From: Desulfobacteraceae bacterium
Lineage (GTDB): Bacteria > Desulfobacterota > Syntrophobacteria > Syntrophobacterales > Syntrophobacteraceae
Assembly (NCBI GenBank): GCA_021372635.1
Contig: JAJFUA010000363.1
Location: 1-39,440 of the forward strand
DNA: 39,440 nucleotides
Reading direction: 5' to 3'
This document shows, piece by piece, positions 1 through 9,805 of the stretch. The notes below the pieces were generated by a model. The model made no database searches. It saw nothing but the letters and a program-made list of their open reading frames with translations, and was not told the origin of the DNA. The position numbers and the translations under genes were made by a program. The number at the start of each line of letters is the position of its first letter. The first letter of the stretch is position 1.

Positions 1-53
1 GCCTTGCTCTGGATGAACTGATCTTCAACCACCGTTTCAATGGCTTTGTCCAT
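1..53 (-). CDS. ftsZ: Cell division protein FtsZ, N-terminal fragment (cut by window edge)
   Basis: Only the first 17 codons are in the window, reading MDKAIETVVEDQFIQSK. No conserved FtsZ residues are visible, so the call rests on position: the last gene of a dcw cluster directly after ftsA is nearly always ftsZ, the GTPase that forms the cytokinetic ring. A GGGGGAAAGGG ribosome binding site precedes ATG 53. The frame stays open upstream to a second ATG at 92, which has its own GGAG, so the protein could carry a 13-residue basic N-terminal extension. The 200 bp between ftsA and this start holds no other gene that I can see. Confidence 0.6.
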   Translation of the reverse strand, partial: MDKAIETVVEDQFIQSK

Positions 54-251
54 CTTGTTCCCTTTCCCCCTCTTCGGATTTTTTATCGTCATAGATTCTC
101 CATGGAAGAAAAATCAGAGCGATCAACCCAAGCGAAGCAGCCGTCAGCCCCGTGAGCTGTCATAACCCTTGACGGATGCCCCTTGCCCGACCGCCACACC
201 CGAACCCGCGCATCCCCCACAGGACCGCGGCGTCGGCGATCAGACCGTCAC

Positions 252-1472
252 TTACCAGAATTCCTTGAACCAGCGTTTCATCGATGCCAGCACCTTCCTG
301 AATAAGCTCGGTTCTTCCAGTGGCCCCCTGTTGACGTGCTTCCTTCCATACATCAACAGGCCCGCAGCGGTCGCGTAGATCGGGTTTTTGACTACATCGC
401 CAAGCCCGCCAAAGCTGTAAGGGGCGCCGACTCGCACCGGCAGATCGAGTACCCTTTCGGCCAGTTCCCGAATACCGGGCAGCAGTGAAACACCGCCCGT
501 GAGAACCACGCCGGCATGAAGGGATTCGGCATAGCCGGAACGGACCAGCTCCCATTCGATGATCTTGATGATTTCTTCGACTCTCGCCTCGATGATCTGC
601 GTGAGGATTGACTGAGCCAACTGCCGGGGTTTCTGGCCCCCGACCGATCCCACTTCGATGACGTCGTTCTGGTTGACCCATTCCACGAGGGCGCAACCGT
701 ACTTCTTCTTGATCTTCTCGGCCTCGTCCATCGACGTGCGCAGCCCCACGGAGATGTCGGACGTGATGTGGTTGCCTCCCAGCCCCACCACGCAGGAATG
801 CCTGATGGCGTGGTCCAGGAAAATCGCCACGTCGCTCGTTCCGCCACCCAGGTCCACCAGGGCGACCCCGAGATGCTTTTCATCGGCGTCGAGCACCGAT
901 TCGCTCGAAGCCAAAGACTCCAGCACCACGTCCTGCACCTGGAGCCCCGCCCTTTCGCAACACCTGATGATATTCTGCACCGCGCTGATCACGCCGGTGA
1001 TGATGTGCACCTTGGCTTCCAGCCTGACTCCCGCCATTCCGACGGGGTTCTGGATTCCTTCCTGGTCGTCCACGATGTATTGCTGGGGAAGAACGTGCAG
1101 AATCTGGCGCTCGAAAGGCAGGGCGATCGTTTTTGCGGCGTCGAGAACCCGGTCGATATCCGCCTGGGTAACCTCCCGGCTTTTCACCGCGATCACCCCG
1201 TGACTGTTCAGACTCTGGACATGAGTACCGGCAACCCCGGCAAAAACGGAGGAGATCTCGCAGCCGGCCATCAGTTCGGCCTCTTCGACGGCTTTCCGGA
1301 TCGAGTGGACCGTCTGGTCGATGTTGACCACCACGCCCCCCCTCAGGCCGATGGAAGGATATGTACCCACTCCCACGATGTCGATCCCCTCGGGGGTAAC
1401 TTCACCGACTACCGCACATATTTTGGTGGTGCCCAGATCAAGGCCGACAACCAACTCCTCTCTTTTTCGCAT
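252..1472 (-). CDS. ftsA: Cell division protein FtsA
   Basis: FtsA is the actin-like ATPase that tethers FtsZ filaments to the inner membrane and recruits the divisome. The 406-residue protein opens with VGLDLGTTKICAVVGE, the phosphate 1 loop of the actin/Hsp70 fold. It contains the SHS2/1C insert region (about residues 75-160), the phosphate 2 loop VALVDLGGGTSDVAIF, and the adenosine motif VVLTGGVSLLPGI. It ends in KVLASMKRWFKEFW, a short amphipathic basic helix typical of the membrane-targeting tail. I place the start at ATG 1472, which has AAAGGGA five bases upstream, rather than the GTG at 1493. It lies 105 bp after ftsQ and ahead of ftsZ, the usual order. Confidence 0.96.
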   Translation of the reverse strand: MRKREELVVGLDLGTTKICAVVGEVTPEGIDIVGVGTYPSIGLRGGVVVNIDQTVHSIRKAVEEAELMAGCEISSVFAGVAGTHVQSLNSHGVIAVKSREVTQADIDRVLDAAKTIALPFERQILHVLPQQYIVDDQEGIQNPVGMAGVRLEAKVHIITGVISAVQNIIRCCERAGLQVQDVVLESLASSESVLDADEKHLGVALVDLGGGTSDVAIFLDHAIRHSCVVGLGGNHITSDISVGLRTSMDEAEKIKKKYGCALVEWVNQNDVIEVGSVGGQKPRQLAQSILTQIIEARVEEIIKIIEWELVRSGYAESLHAGVVLTGGVSLLPGIRELAERVLDLPVRVGAPYSFGGLGDVVKNPIYATAAGLLMYGRKHVNRGPLEEPSLFRKVLASMKRWFKEFW

Positions 1473-1577
1473 TGTTTCCCTTTCGACCGTCACTCTTTTG
1501 AAGGATGCGCCACTGCCCCGTTCGCTCGATCACCGCCGTGTCTGTCACACTACCCGAAGAAGAATGGCTTCATCCCG

Positions 1578-2405
1578 TCAGGCGCCCTTGGAAGGCTGGA
1601 ACCGCCCTTCGACAAAAGCGCGATTTGGGTAGTCCAAATCGATGTGGCTCACCTGATCCAGCATCCCGCGTTCATTGAGCATCGTGTAAATACCTTGAAG
1701 GCGGTCCAGCTTCTGGCCGAACCCCTCTGACCCGAGTCGAATAGAGACTGCCTTTTGAGCGGTGTAGAAAACGACCCCTGCTCCGGAATTCCATTGACAC
1801 TCTGCAACAGCGCTGAGAGGCAACCAGGATTTCACCTTCTCAAGGGCATGGAGGAATGCCTTAAGATCCTCCAGAGGTTCCACCGGAAGGGTGGAACCTT
1901 CATGAAGTCCCACTCCGGAGAAACCGGTCACCGGAAGTAGACCGGGATTGTCCTCGGGAGTGGTCCGCGAAAAGAGCTTCCCTTCGCGATCCATGAGGTA
2001 CCATTCCTCAGCCTGGACCATGGCTATAGGTTCTCGTTCCGTAACCTCGACAACTATGGTTCGCGGCAGATCGAGCCGCACGACGGACGAGCGCAGCCAT
2101 GGGAGAGAATCCAGGCGAGCTGCCATATCCGAAACCCTGACCGTCAGCACATTCGTGTCCTTCGGTACCCCCAAAACATTCAAAATTTCCTTCCGTTCCA
2201 CATGCTTCAACCCGGTGATCCTCACCTCTTCCACCCGCAGCCAGGGCGCGTCCAGCAACGCGTGGTAACACCAGGCCAGCCCCGCGCTCAGGAGAATGAT
2301 CCCGGAAACCGCCGAGGAAAACGCCAGGAACCCTTTGAGCCAGCTTCGGACGAGACCCTGACGGCTTTTCCTGCCGGAACGGTATTTATTTTTCTTCTTT
2401 CCCAT
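1578..2405 (-). CDS. ftsQ: Cell division protein FtsQ/DivIB
   Basis: FtsQ is a bitopic divisome protein that links FtsB/FtsL to the rest of the machine. The 275 residues comprise a basic cytoplasmic tail (MGKKKNKYRSGRKSRQG), one membrane helix at about 29-47, a POTRA domain beginning WLRVEEVRITGLKHVERKEIL, and a beta domain with the family pattern PRTIVVEVTEREPIAMVQ and EEWYLMDREGKLF. The ATG has no convincing Shine-Dalgarno sequence and an in-frame TAG sits seven codons upstream, so no better start exists. The 160 bp before it is AT-rich near the gene and may hold an internal promoter (TAAAAT at about 2420-2425). murB and ddl, which usually precede ftsQ, are missing here. Confidence 0.93.
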   Translation of the reverse strand: MGKKKNKYRSGRKSRQGLVRSWLKGFLAFSSAVSGIILLSAGLAWCYHALLDAPWLRVEEVRITGLKHVERKEILNVLGVPKDTNVLTVRVSDMAARLDSLPWLRSSVVRLDLPRTIVVEVTEREPIAMVQAEEWYLMDREGKLFSRTTPEDNPGLLPVTGFSGVGLHEGSTLPVEPLEDLKAFLHALEKVKSWLPLSAVAECQWNSGAGVVFYTAQKAVSIRLGSEGFGQKLDRLQGIYTMLNERGMLDQVSHIDLDYPNRAFVEGRFQPSKGA

Positions 2406-2565
2406 GGCTTGAACCGAGATGGCCTATTTTACCCATTTTTTTTCATTTTAGAACTTGAATTTCTCTTCATGGAAGAATTACTGAATCTTTCATGATCCGG
2501 CCGCCTGTGCCTTCACCCGCGCCGGCCCCCGCACGAAGCCCCGCGCCACTGCTTCTCAGGCCGCT

Positions 2566-3985
<1,420 letters not shown>

Positions 3986-3993
<8 letters not shown>

Positions 3994-5191
3994 TCTGTTT
4001 TATTCGCCTTTCGCCGCTTCGGGCGATGCCCATGAGAATGCCCACCGCCACGCAATTAGCCGTAAACGCACTACCCCCGTAAGAAATGAACGGGAGCGGC
4101 AACCCCTTTGTCGGAACCAGGCCGAGAACGACGCCCATATTGAGAAGGGCCTGAAGGGAAATCATCATGGTCAGTCCCAGCGCAAACAAAGTCCCGAGCA
4201 GGTCCGGGGCGCAACGGGAAATCTGGAGCCCCGTCCTGAAGAAGCAAAGAAACAGAGCGCAGACCGTCACGATCCCCAGGAAGCCCAGTTCCTCCCCGAT
4301 GACCGCCAGGATGAAATCGGTATAAGGTTCCGGAAGATAGAAAAGCTTCTGCTGCCCCGCGCCGAGGCCCTTTCCGAGAAGTCCGCCCGAGCCGACGGCG
4401 ATCCACGCCTGAATGAGCTGATAGCCCGAGTCGAGCCGGTCCTCCCAGGGATTCAGAAATGCGGTGATGCGCTCCCACCGGTAGGGCACCATGTAGACGA
4501 ACTTGTAGAACCCCCCCAGGGCTATGGGCACAAGGATGAACAGGTTCTGGAGGGGAACCCCTCCGAGAGCGAGCATGACGATGGTGAGGCACCCGATCAT
4601 GAACGTCGTTCCGAAGTCGGGTTCCTTCAGGAGCAGACCGGCCAGGATGCCGCACAGGAAGATGTGGGGCCAGAAGGATACTCTCGCCCGGTTGATCCTT
4701 TCCTGCTTCTTGACGAGGGAGACGCCCAGGTAGAGCACCCAGACGACCTTGGCGTATTCGGCCGGCTGCAAGAGGAATCCTTTGAAGGAAAACCACCGCC
4801 GGGCGCCGTTCAGTTCCGCCCCGAGGCCGGGCACAAGGACCAGCAGGAGGGCGCCGAACACGGCCAGGAGCATCCACCGGGAATGATAAGTGAACCACTG
4901 GTAGGGCACGCGGCGGAGGACCATCATGGTGCCCACCCCGAGGGCAATGCAGATCATCTGCCTGCTCAGGTAGTGGATCGAAGATCTGGCGATTTCCGCC
5001 TTGTCGGAAAAATTCTTGAAGGGAAGTACGGAGCTGGCGCTGTAGATCATGATGAGCCCGAAGGCGATGAGCAGGGAGACCTCGATCCACAACTGCATTT
5101 CGAGGGGAAGCGCGATCCGGGATGTTCCCTGCCTTTCGCGGGAATCGGAATCCGTCGGGAATGCGGGCGTATCTGCAATCGATCTGGACAT
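3986..5191 (-). CDS. ftsW: Septal peptidoglycan glycosyltransferase FtsW (SEDS family)
   Basis: FtsW polymerises lipid II at the septum together with the transpeptidase FtsI. The 401-residue protein has about ten membrane helices starting at [18 protein letters not shown]. It shows the SEDS features ELNGARRWF with [32 protein letters not shown] and the C-terminal [21 protein letters not shown] 5191 is preferred because GAAAGGTG lies just upstream; an earlier ATG at 5230 would overlap the end of murD. It starts 17 bp after murD and overlaps murC, suggesting coupled translation within the operon. Confidence 0.96.
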
Positions 5192-5207
5192 AAACACCTT
5201 TCGAAGA

Positions 5208-6572
5208 TCAGTTCGCCAGTTGCGCCACAAGTTTCTTGAAATGGTCTCCGCGCTGTCCGTAGCTCGCGTATTGATCGAACGAAGAACACGCGGGGGAAAG
5301 CAGCACCACGTCTCCCGGTTCGGCCCGTTTCACCGCTTCGTGGAAAGCCGCCTCGAGGTCCGGGAAGGAACTCGCCGGCAAGACTTCTTCCAGTTCTTCA
5401 CGGATGCGCGGGGCCGCCTCTCCGAACACGAAAATCCCCTTGCCCTTCGCCTTGAGTCCCTCTTTCAGCGGGCCGTACGAACCCAGCTTGTCGCGCCCCC
5501 CCATGAGAATCAGCACGGGGCGTTCGAAGCCCTCCAGCGCCTTCGCCACCGCCCCGACGTTCGTCGCCTTGGAATCGTCGTAGAAGTCCACGCCCCGCCA
5601 GGTCCGAACCCATTCGACACGGTGCGGAAGGCCCCGGTACGTCCCGATGGCCCGGGAAATCGCGTCGGGCGGCAGGTCGATGGCGGCCGCGGCGAGAATC
5701 GCCGCGACGAGGTTTTCCTCGTTATGGGCCCCCTTCAACGGAGAGTTTTCCAGGCCGATTTCAAAAGGGGCCTTCCACGGGATGTTCACCCGCACGCGCC
5801 CGTTCCGAAGCAGCGCATCCGCTTTTTCGAGCCTGCGGCTTCCGATCAGGAGCCTCGAGCCGATTTCGGAGCACCTGGAAAGTGCAAGGGGATCGTCGCC
5901 GTTTACGATGGCGATCTGGTTGCCGGTCTGCCTCGCAAAAAGAGACATCTTCGAATCGGCGTAGGCCTGGAAGTTCTCGTACCGGTCCAGGTGATCTTCC
6001 GTGATGTTCAAAAGCACGCCCACGTCCGGGCGGAACGTATCGGCGGTATCCAGCTGGAAGCTGCTCACCTCCAGGACGAGCACCTCGGCATCCTCGCCGT
6101 CCAGGACCCACTTGCTCAGAGGAGTTCCGATGTTGCCGCCGACGAAAGCACGCCTGCCCGCGGCCTTGCACATTTCCCCGATCAGGGAGGTGGTGGTGGT
6201 CTTTCCGTTGGTGCCCGTCACGGCAACGATGGGCCGATCCACGAAACGGGAAGCCCAGTCCAGTTCGCCGACGATTTTCACCCCGTGGAGGGATGCCTGC
6301 CGCAGCGGCTCGATGTCCAGGGGAACCCCGGGACTGACGATGATGAGGTCGGCATCCAGGAAATCCCGAAGGTCGTGCGCACCGAGCTTCAGCGAGCAAC
6401 CGCATGCCTCCAGCGGGTCCAGCGCATCGCCGAAGTCGCCGCGAGGCCTCATGTCCGTCGCCGTAACGCGGACACCGCCGCGCAGAAGCAACTCGCACAG
6501 TGCGCGGCCCGAGACCCCCATCCCGACCACCAGGGCTTTGCCGGGCATCTGGATTTCCCTGTCTGTCTTCAT
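5208..6572 (-). CDS. murD: UDP-N-acetylmuramoyl-L-alanine--D-glutamate ligase
   Basis: MurD adds D-glutamate to UDP-MurNAc-L-Ala in the cytoplasm (EC 6.3.2.9). In 454 residues it shows the N-terminal UDP-binding fold (ALVVGMGVSGRALCELL), the ATP loop VTGTNGKTTTTSLIGEM, the central ligase motif NITEDHLDRYENF, the DDSKATNVGA motif with the family lysine, and the C-terminal LSPACSSFDQYASYGQRGDHF typical of MurD. Its ATG overlaps the murF stop by 4 bp (ATGA). mraY normally sits between murF and murD; here the overlap excludes it. Confidence 0.97.
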   Translation of the reverse strand: MKTDREIQMPGKALVVGMGVSGRALCELLLRGGVRVTATDMRPRGDFGDALDPLEACGCSLKLGAHDLRDFLDADLIIVSPGVPLDIEPLRQASLHGVKIVGELDWASRFVDRPIVAVTGTNGKTTTTSLIGEMCKAAGRRAFVGGNIGTPLSKWVLDGEDAEVLVLEVSSFQLDTADTFRPDVGVLLNITEDHLDRYENFQAYADSKMSLFARQTGNQIAIVNGDDPLALSRCSEIGSRLLIGSRRLEKADALLRNGRVRVNIPWKAPFEIGLENSPLKGAHNEENLVAAILAAAAIDLPPDAISRAIGTYRGLPHRVEWVRTWRGVDFYDDSKATNVGAVAKALEGFERPVLILMGGRDKLGSYGPLKEGLKAKGKGIFVFGEAAPRIREELEEVLPASSFPDLEAAFHEAVKRAEPGDVVLLSPACSSFDQYASYGQRGDHFKKLVAQLAN

Positions 6573-7963
6573 TTCGCGAGTATTCCCTCCACGATGCGTT
6601 CCATGGCCATGGCCCTGGAACCCTTCACGAGCACCCAGGCGCCCTCGATCCAGCTTTCACGCAGTCTTTCGACCGCAGCTTCGTGAGTCGGGACATGACA
6701 TCCCGCGTCGAACGGCAACCCGGCCTCCCGGGCACCCTCGACGATTTCCCGGCCCAGTTCGCCGACGGCGATCAGCCGGCTCACGCCGAGTTTCACGATT
6801 TCCCTCCCGAGTTCCCGGTGAATCGACGCGCTGTCCGGCCCAAGTTCCCGCATCTCCCCCAGGACGGCGATGCAGGGTTTCCCCCCTCCGGCGGAAAGGA
6901 CCGTCCGGACCGCGGCGATCACGGAACCGGGATTGGCGTTGTACGTATCGTCGACAAGGACCCGGTCCCCCTTCAGACGGTGCGTCTGCATCCGCTGCTT
7001 CACCGCAGCGCAGCCGGCAAGCCCCTCCACAATCGTCGCGGGGTCCTCACCCATGCCCCAGGCCAGCGCCGAGGCGGCCAGAGCGTTTTGCACCTGGTGG
7101 ATGCCCATGACGGGAAGGCGTACGGAAACGACCTCATCACCCAGGATCATCTGAAAGACGCTGGCGCCTTCGACCGTATCCACTTTTCCCGCCAGCCGCA
7201 CGTCGGCGCCCGGGTTCTTCAGGGAATACCGCACGGTGCGGGCCGCAACGCCCTCGGCGAAGGCGGCGAGCCGCTCGTCGTCCAGGTTTACGGCGGCCAA
7301 TCCGTCTTCACCCAGACCTGCCCAGAGCTTGCCCTTCTCCGCCAGGATCCCGTCCAGGGAACCCAGCCCCTCCAAATGAGCCGGGTGGATGTTCGTGATC
7401 AGGCCGGCGGTCGGGCCGGCGATCTCCACCAGCCGTTCCATTTCCCCGGGAACATTGATTCCCATCTCCACCACGGCCGCCTCGTGCTGCGGCTCCAGGC
7501 CGAGGAGCGTCAGCGGGACGCCGATCAGGTTATTGAAGTTCCCCTTGTTTTTCAGAACATTCCGCCGGACGGACAGGATTCCCGCCACCATTTCCTTCGT
7601 GCTCGTCTTGCCGTTGCTGCCGGTGATTCCGACCACGGGGATGAAATGGCGTCTGCGATGATAGCGCGCCAACTCACCGAGCGCGAAAAGCGTATCCGCC
7701 ACCTCGACGGCCGCGACGCCTTCCGGCAGGGAAGCCGCCGCATCGGGCCGCGACGCGTTGAAGACGATCGCCCCGGCCCCGCCTTCCAGTGCGCCGGAGA
7801 TGTAGTCGTGCGCGTCGTGGCGTTCGCCGCGAAGCGCCACGAAACAATCCCCTGCCCGGATGGCTCGCGTGTCCGTGGAAATCCCTCCGACTGGCCGGTC
7901 GGGATTCCCCCTGATGAGGCGCCCTCCCGTGGCTTCAATCAATTTGGCAACCGTCCAGTGCAT
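6569..7963 (-). CDS. murF: UDP-N-acetylmuramoyl-tripeptide--D-alanyl-D-alanine ligase
   Basis: MurF adds D-Ala-D-Ala to finish the UDP-MurNAc pentapeptide (EC 6.3.2.10). The 464-residue protein has the N-terminal GGISTDTRAIRAGDCFVAL substrate domain, the ATP loop ITGSNGKTSTKEMVAGIL, the motif TNIHPAHLEGLG, and the DDTYNANPGSV motif specific to MurF near residue 320. A GGAAAGG ribosome site precedes the ATG. It lies 118 bp after murE, with a GC-rich hairpin between them, and is joined to murD by an ATGA overlap. No ddl gene for its D-Ala-D-Ala substrate is present in this window. Confidence 0.97.
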   Translation of the reverse strand: MHWTVAKLIEATGGRLIRGNPDRPVGGISTDTRAIRAGDCFVALRGERHDAHDYISGALEGGAGAIVFNASRPDAAASLPEGVAAVEVADTLFALGELARYHRRRHFIPVVGITGSNGKTSTKEMVAGILSVRRNVLKNKGNFNNLIGVPLTLLGLEPQHEAAVVEMGINVPGEMERLVEIAGPTAGLITNIHPAHLEGLGSLDGILAEKGKLWAGLGEDGLAAVNLDDERLAAFAEGVAARTVRYSLKNPGADVRLAGKVDTVEGASVFQMILGDEVVSVRLPVMGIHQVQNALAASALAWGMGEDPATIVEGLAGCAAVKQRMQTHRLKGDRVLVDDTYNANPGSVIAAVRTVLSAGGGKPCIAVLGEMRELGPDSASIHRELGREIVKLGVSRLIAVGELGREIVEGAREAGLPFDAGCHVPTHEAAVERLRESWIEGAWVLVKGSRAMAMERIVEGILAK

Positions 7964-8051
7964 CCAGTCCGACCTTTCCGCTTATCCGAAACGGCCGCTG
8001 TGGGAATCATGGCCGCAGCGGTCTTGCCAGGTGTTTCCGAATTTCGTCGTG

Positions 8052-8079
8052 CCGCGCGGGGAGACGATCCCCGCCGCGG
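8052..8079 (-). other. GC-rich hairpin between murE and murF
   Basis: On both strands the arms CGCGCGGGGA and TCCCCGCCGCG can pair with one bulge around a 5-base loop GACGA. There is no T-run after it, so I do not call a terminator. It may stabilise or separate the murE and murF parts of the transcript. Confidence 0.4.
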
Positions 8080-8081
8080 GA

Positions 8082-9626
8082 TCAATCCGCCGGCTGCCGC
8101 GCCGGCGAGCCTTTGGACCGTAAGTACTCTTCGACCACCTCCCGGTCGTCGAAGTGCAGCACTTCCTTCCCCACGATCTGGTAGGTTTCGTGTCCCTTGC
8201 CACCGATGAAGATCACATCTCCGGGAGCGGCCCATGAAAGCGCCAGCGCGATGGCTTTCCTTCGATCGGGCTCGACGGCGTACCGGCCCGGACAGGGCGC
8301 TTCGCCCGCCTCCTGCCGGGTAAACCCGCCTGCCCGAACCCCGGGCTCGATCTCACGGATAATGCTCTCCGGCACTTCCGTCCTGGGATTGTCGCTCGTC
8401 ACCACCACGACGTCCCCCAGCCTGGCGGCCACGCCGCCCATCAGGGGACGCTTCGTCCGGTCCCGGTCTCCGCCGCACCCGAAGACGACGAAAAGGCGCC
8501 CCCGGGTCATTTCCCTGAGGCAGCCAAGGCTCTTTTCCATGGCATCCGGAGTATGCGCGTAGTCGACGACCACCTCGAACCCGCAGTCGCGAGGCACCTG
8601 GACCTTCTGCAAACGGCCGTCCACGTGGGATACGGCCTCGAGACCTTCCCGGATCGCCTTCGCCGGAAGCCCCAGCGCCAGGCCCGTCGTCGCCGCCGCG
8701 ACCACGTTGTACAAGTTCAGGCGCCCGATGAGCGCTGAGCGGATCTCGACGGTTCCGGCGGGCGTCGCGAGTTCCGCGCGTATCCCGGAAGCGTCCAGGT
8801 CCGCCCGCTTCACGAAAACGCGGGCTTCGGGGCTGACGAGAGAGTAGGACCAGACATCCCCTCCTGCCGTCTCGAGCAACCGCCTGCCGTGCGGATCGTC
8901 CGCGTTGATGACGGATACCGCCCCGCCGGGGCCGCTGAAGAGAAAAGGCCCGAACAGGAGCGATTTCGCGGCGAAATATTCTTCCATGGACGGATGAAAA
9001 TCCAGGTGATCCTGGGAAAGATTGGTGAAGACTCCCGCCCTGAAAAGGCAGCCGTCGACCCGCCCAAGAGACAGCGAGTGCGAAGAGACTTCCATGACCA
9101 CGTGGGTGATGCCGTCCTCGTGCATCTCGTGCAGGATACCCTGAAGGTCCGTGGACTCGGGAGTCGTCATGGGGGCCGGGATGCGCCTGCCGCCCCACCG
9201 GTAGGCCAGCGTGCCGAGCACGCCGACTTCATGGCCGTTCGCCTTGAGGATCCCTTCCAGCAGGTGGGTGGTCGTCGTCTTTCCGTTCGTTCCCGTGACC
9301 CCGATCATCTGCAGACGTTTCGCGGGATGATCGAAAAAGTTCGCCGAAAGCGCGGGCAGCGCCTTACGGCTGTCCGAAACCCGAACGATCGTCACCCCCG
9401 GGTTGCCTTCCACCGGCGTGTCGGTCAGGACGGCTTTCGCCCCGCGCCCGACGGCGTCCCGGATGAAAACGTTGCCGTCCTGGCGAACCCCGCGAATCGC
9501 AACGAAAAGATCGCCTTCCTTCACCTTCCTGCTGTCGTAGGCAAGTCCACTCACCTGGACCCCGGCGTCGCCTTCGATCCCGATGACATCCAATCCGTCA
9601 AGTAATGCCTTCAAACTCTTTACCAT
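8082..9626 (-). CDS. murE: UDP-N-acetylmuramoyl-tripeptide synthetase (meso-DAP adding)
   Basis: MurE adds the third residue of the stem peptide (EC 6.3.2.13). The 514-residue protein has SGLAYDSRKVKEGDLFVAI at the N-terminus, the ATP loop VTGTNGKTTTTHLLEGIL, the motif VMEVSSHSLSLGRV and the C-terminal SDNPRTEVP. The DNPR sequence is the known determinant for meso-diaminopimelate rather than lysine, which fits a Gram-negative wall. The ATG at 9626 has only a weak GGAA site. It follows ftsI after a 179-bp non-coding stretch that contains several hairpins. Confidence 0.97.
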   Translation of the reverse strand: MVKSLKALLDGLDVIGIEGDAGVQVSGLAYDSRKVKEGDLFVAIRGVRQDGNVFIRDAVGRGAKAVLTDTPVEGNPGVTIVRVSDSRKALPALSANFFDHPAKRLQMIGVTGTNGKTTTTHLLEGILKANGHEVGVLGTLAYRWGGRRIPAPMTTPESTDLQGILHEMHEDGITHVVMEVSSHSLSLGRVDGCLFRAGVFTNLSQDHLDFHPSMEEYFAAKSLLFGPFLFSGPGGAVSVINADDPHGRRLLETAGGDVWSYSLVSPEARVFVKRADLDASGIRAELATPAGTVEIRSALIGRLNLYNVVAAATTGLALGLPAKAIREGLEAVSHVDGRLQKVQVPRDCGFEVVVDYAHTPDAMEKSLGCLREMTRGRLFVVFGCGGDRDRTKRPLMGGVAARLGDVVVVTSDNPRTEVPESIIREIEPGVRAGGFTRQEAGEAPCPGRYAVEPDRRKAIALALSWAAPGDVIFIGGKGHETYQIVGKEVLHFDDREVVEEYLRSKGSPARQPAD

Positions 9627-9805
9627 CGATCATTCCGTTTCAGCTATCTTCACAAACGGCAAACGGCAGCAAGGGAATCACCCCTTCGCTGCCCTCCCGC
9701 CCGTTGAAGGAGGCCGCCCGCAAGCACGGCCCGAAGCCTCCTTTTCCTCTTTCTCGGACACCCGCCGGAAGTCGGCGGTGCGCCGCAAAAAAACACCGAA
9801 AAAAT
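9627..9805 (-). other. Hairpin-rich spacer between ftsI and murE
   Basis: This 179-bp gap is unusually long for the middle of a dcw cluster. Reading the minus strand it holds three strong inverted repeats in a row: CCGCCG/CGGCGG around ACTTC at about 9757-9775, an arm pair GGAGGC/GCCTCC at about 9706-9744, and GGCAGC with GCTGCC at about 9661-9692. None is followed by a T-run. They could shield the 3' end of the upstream mraZ-ftsI segment and tune the ratio of division to precursor enzymes; that is inference. Confidence 0.4.
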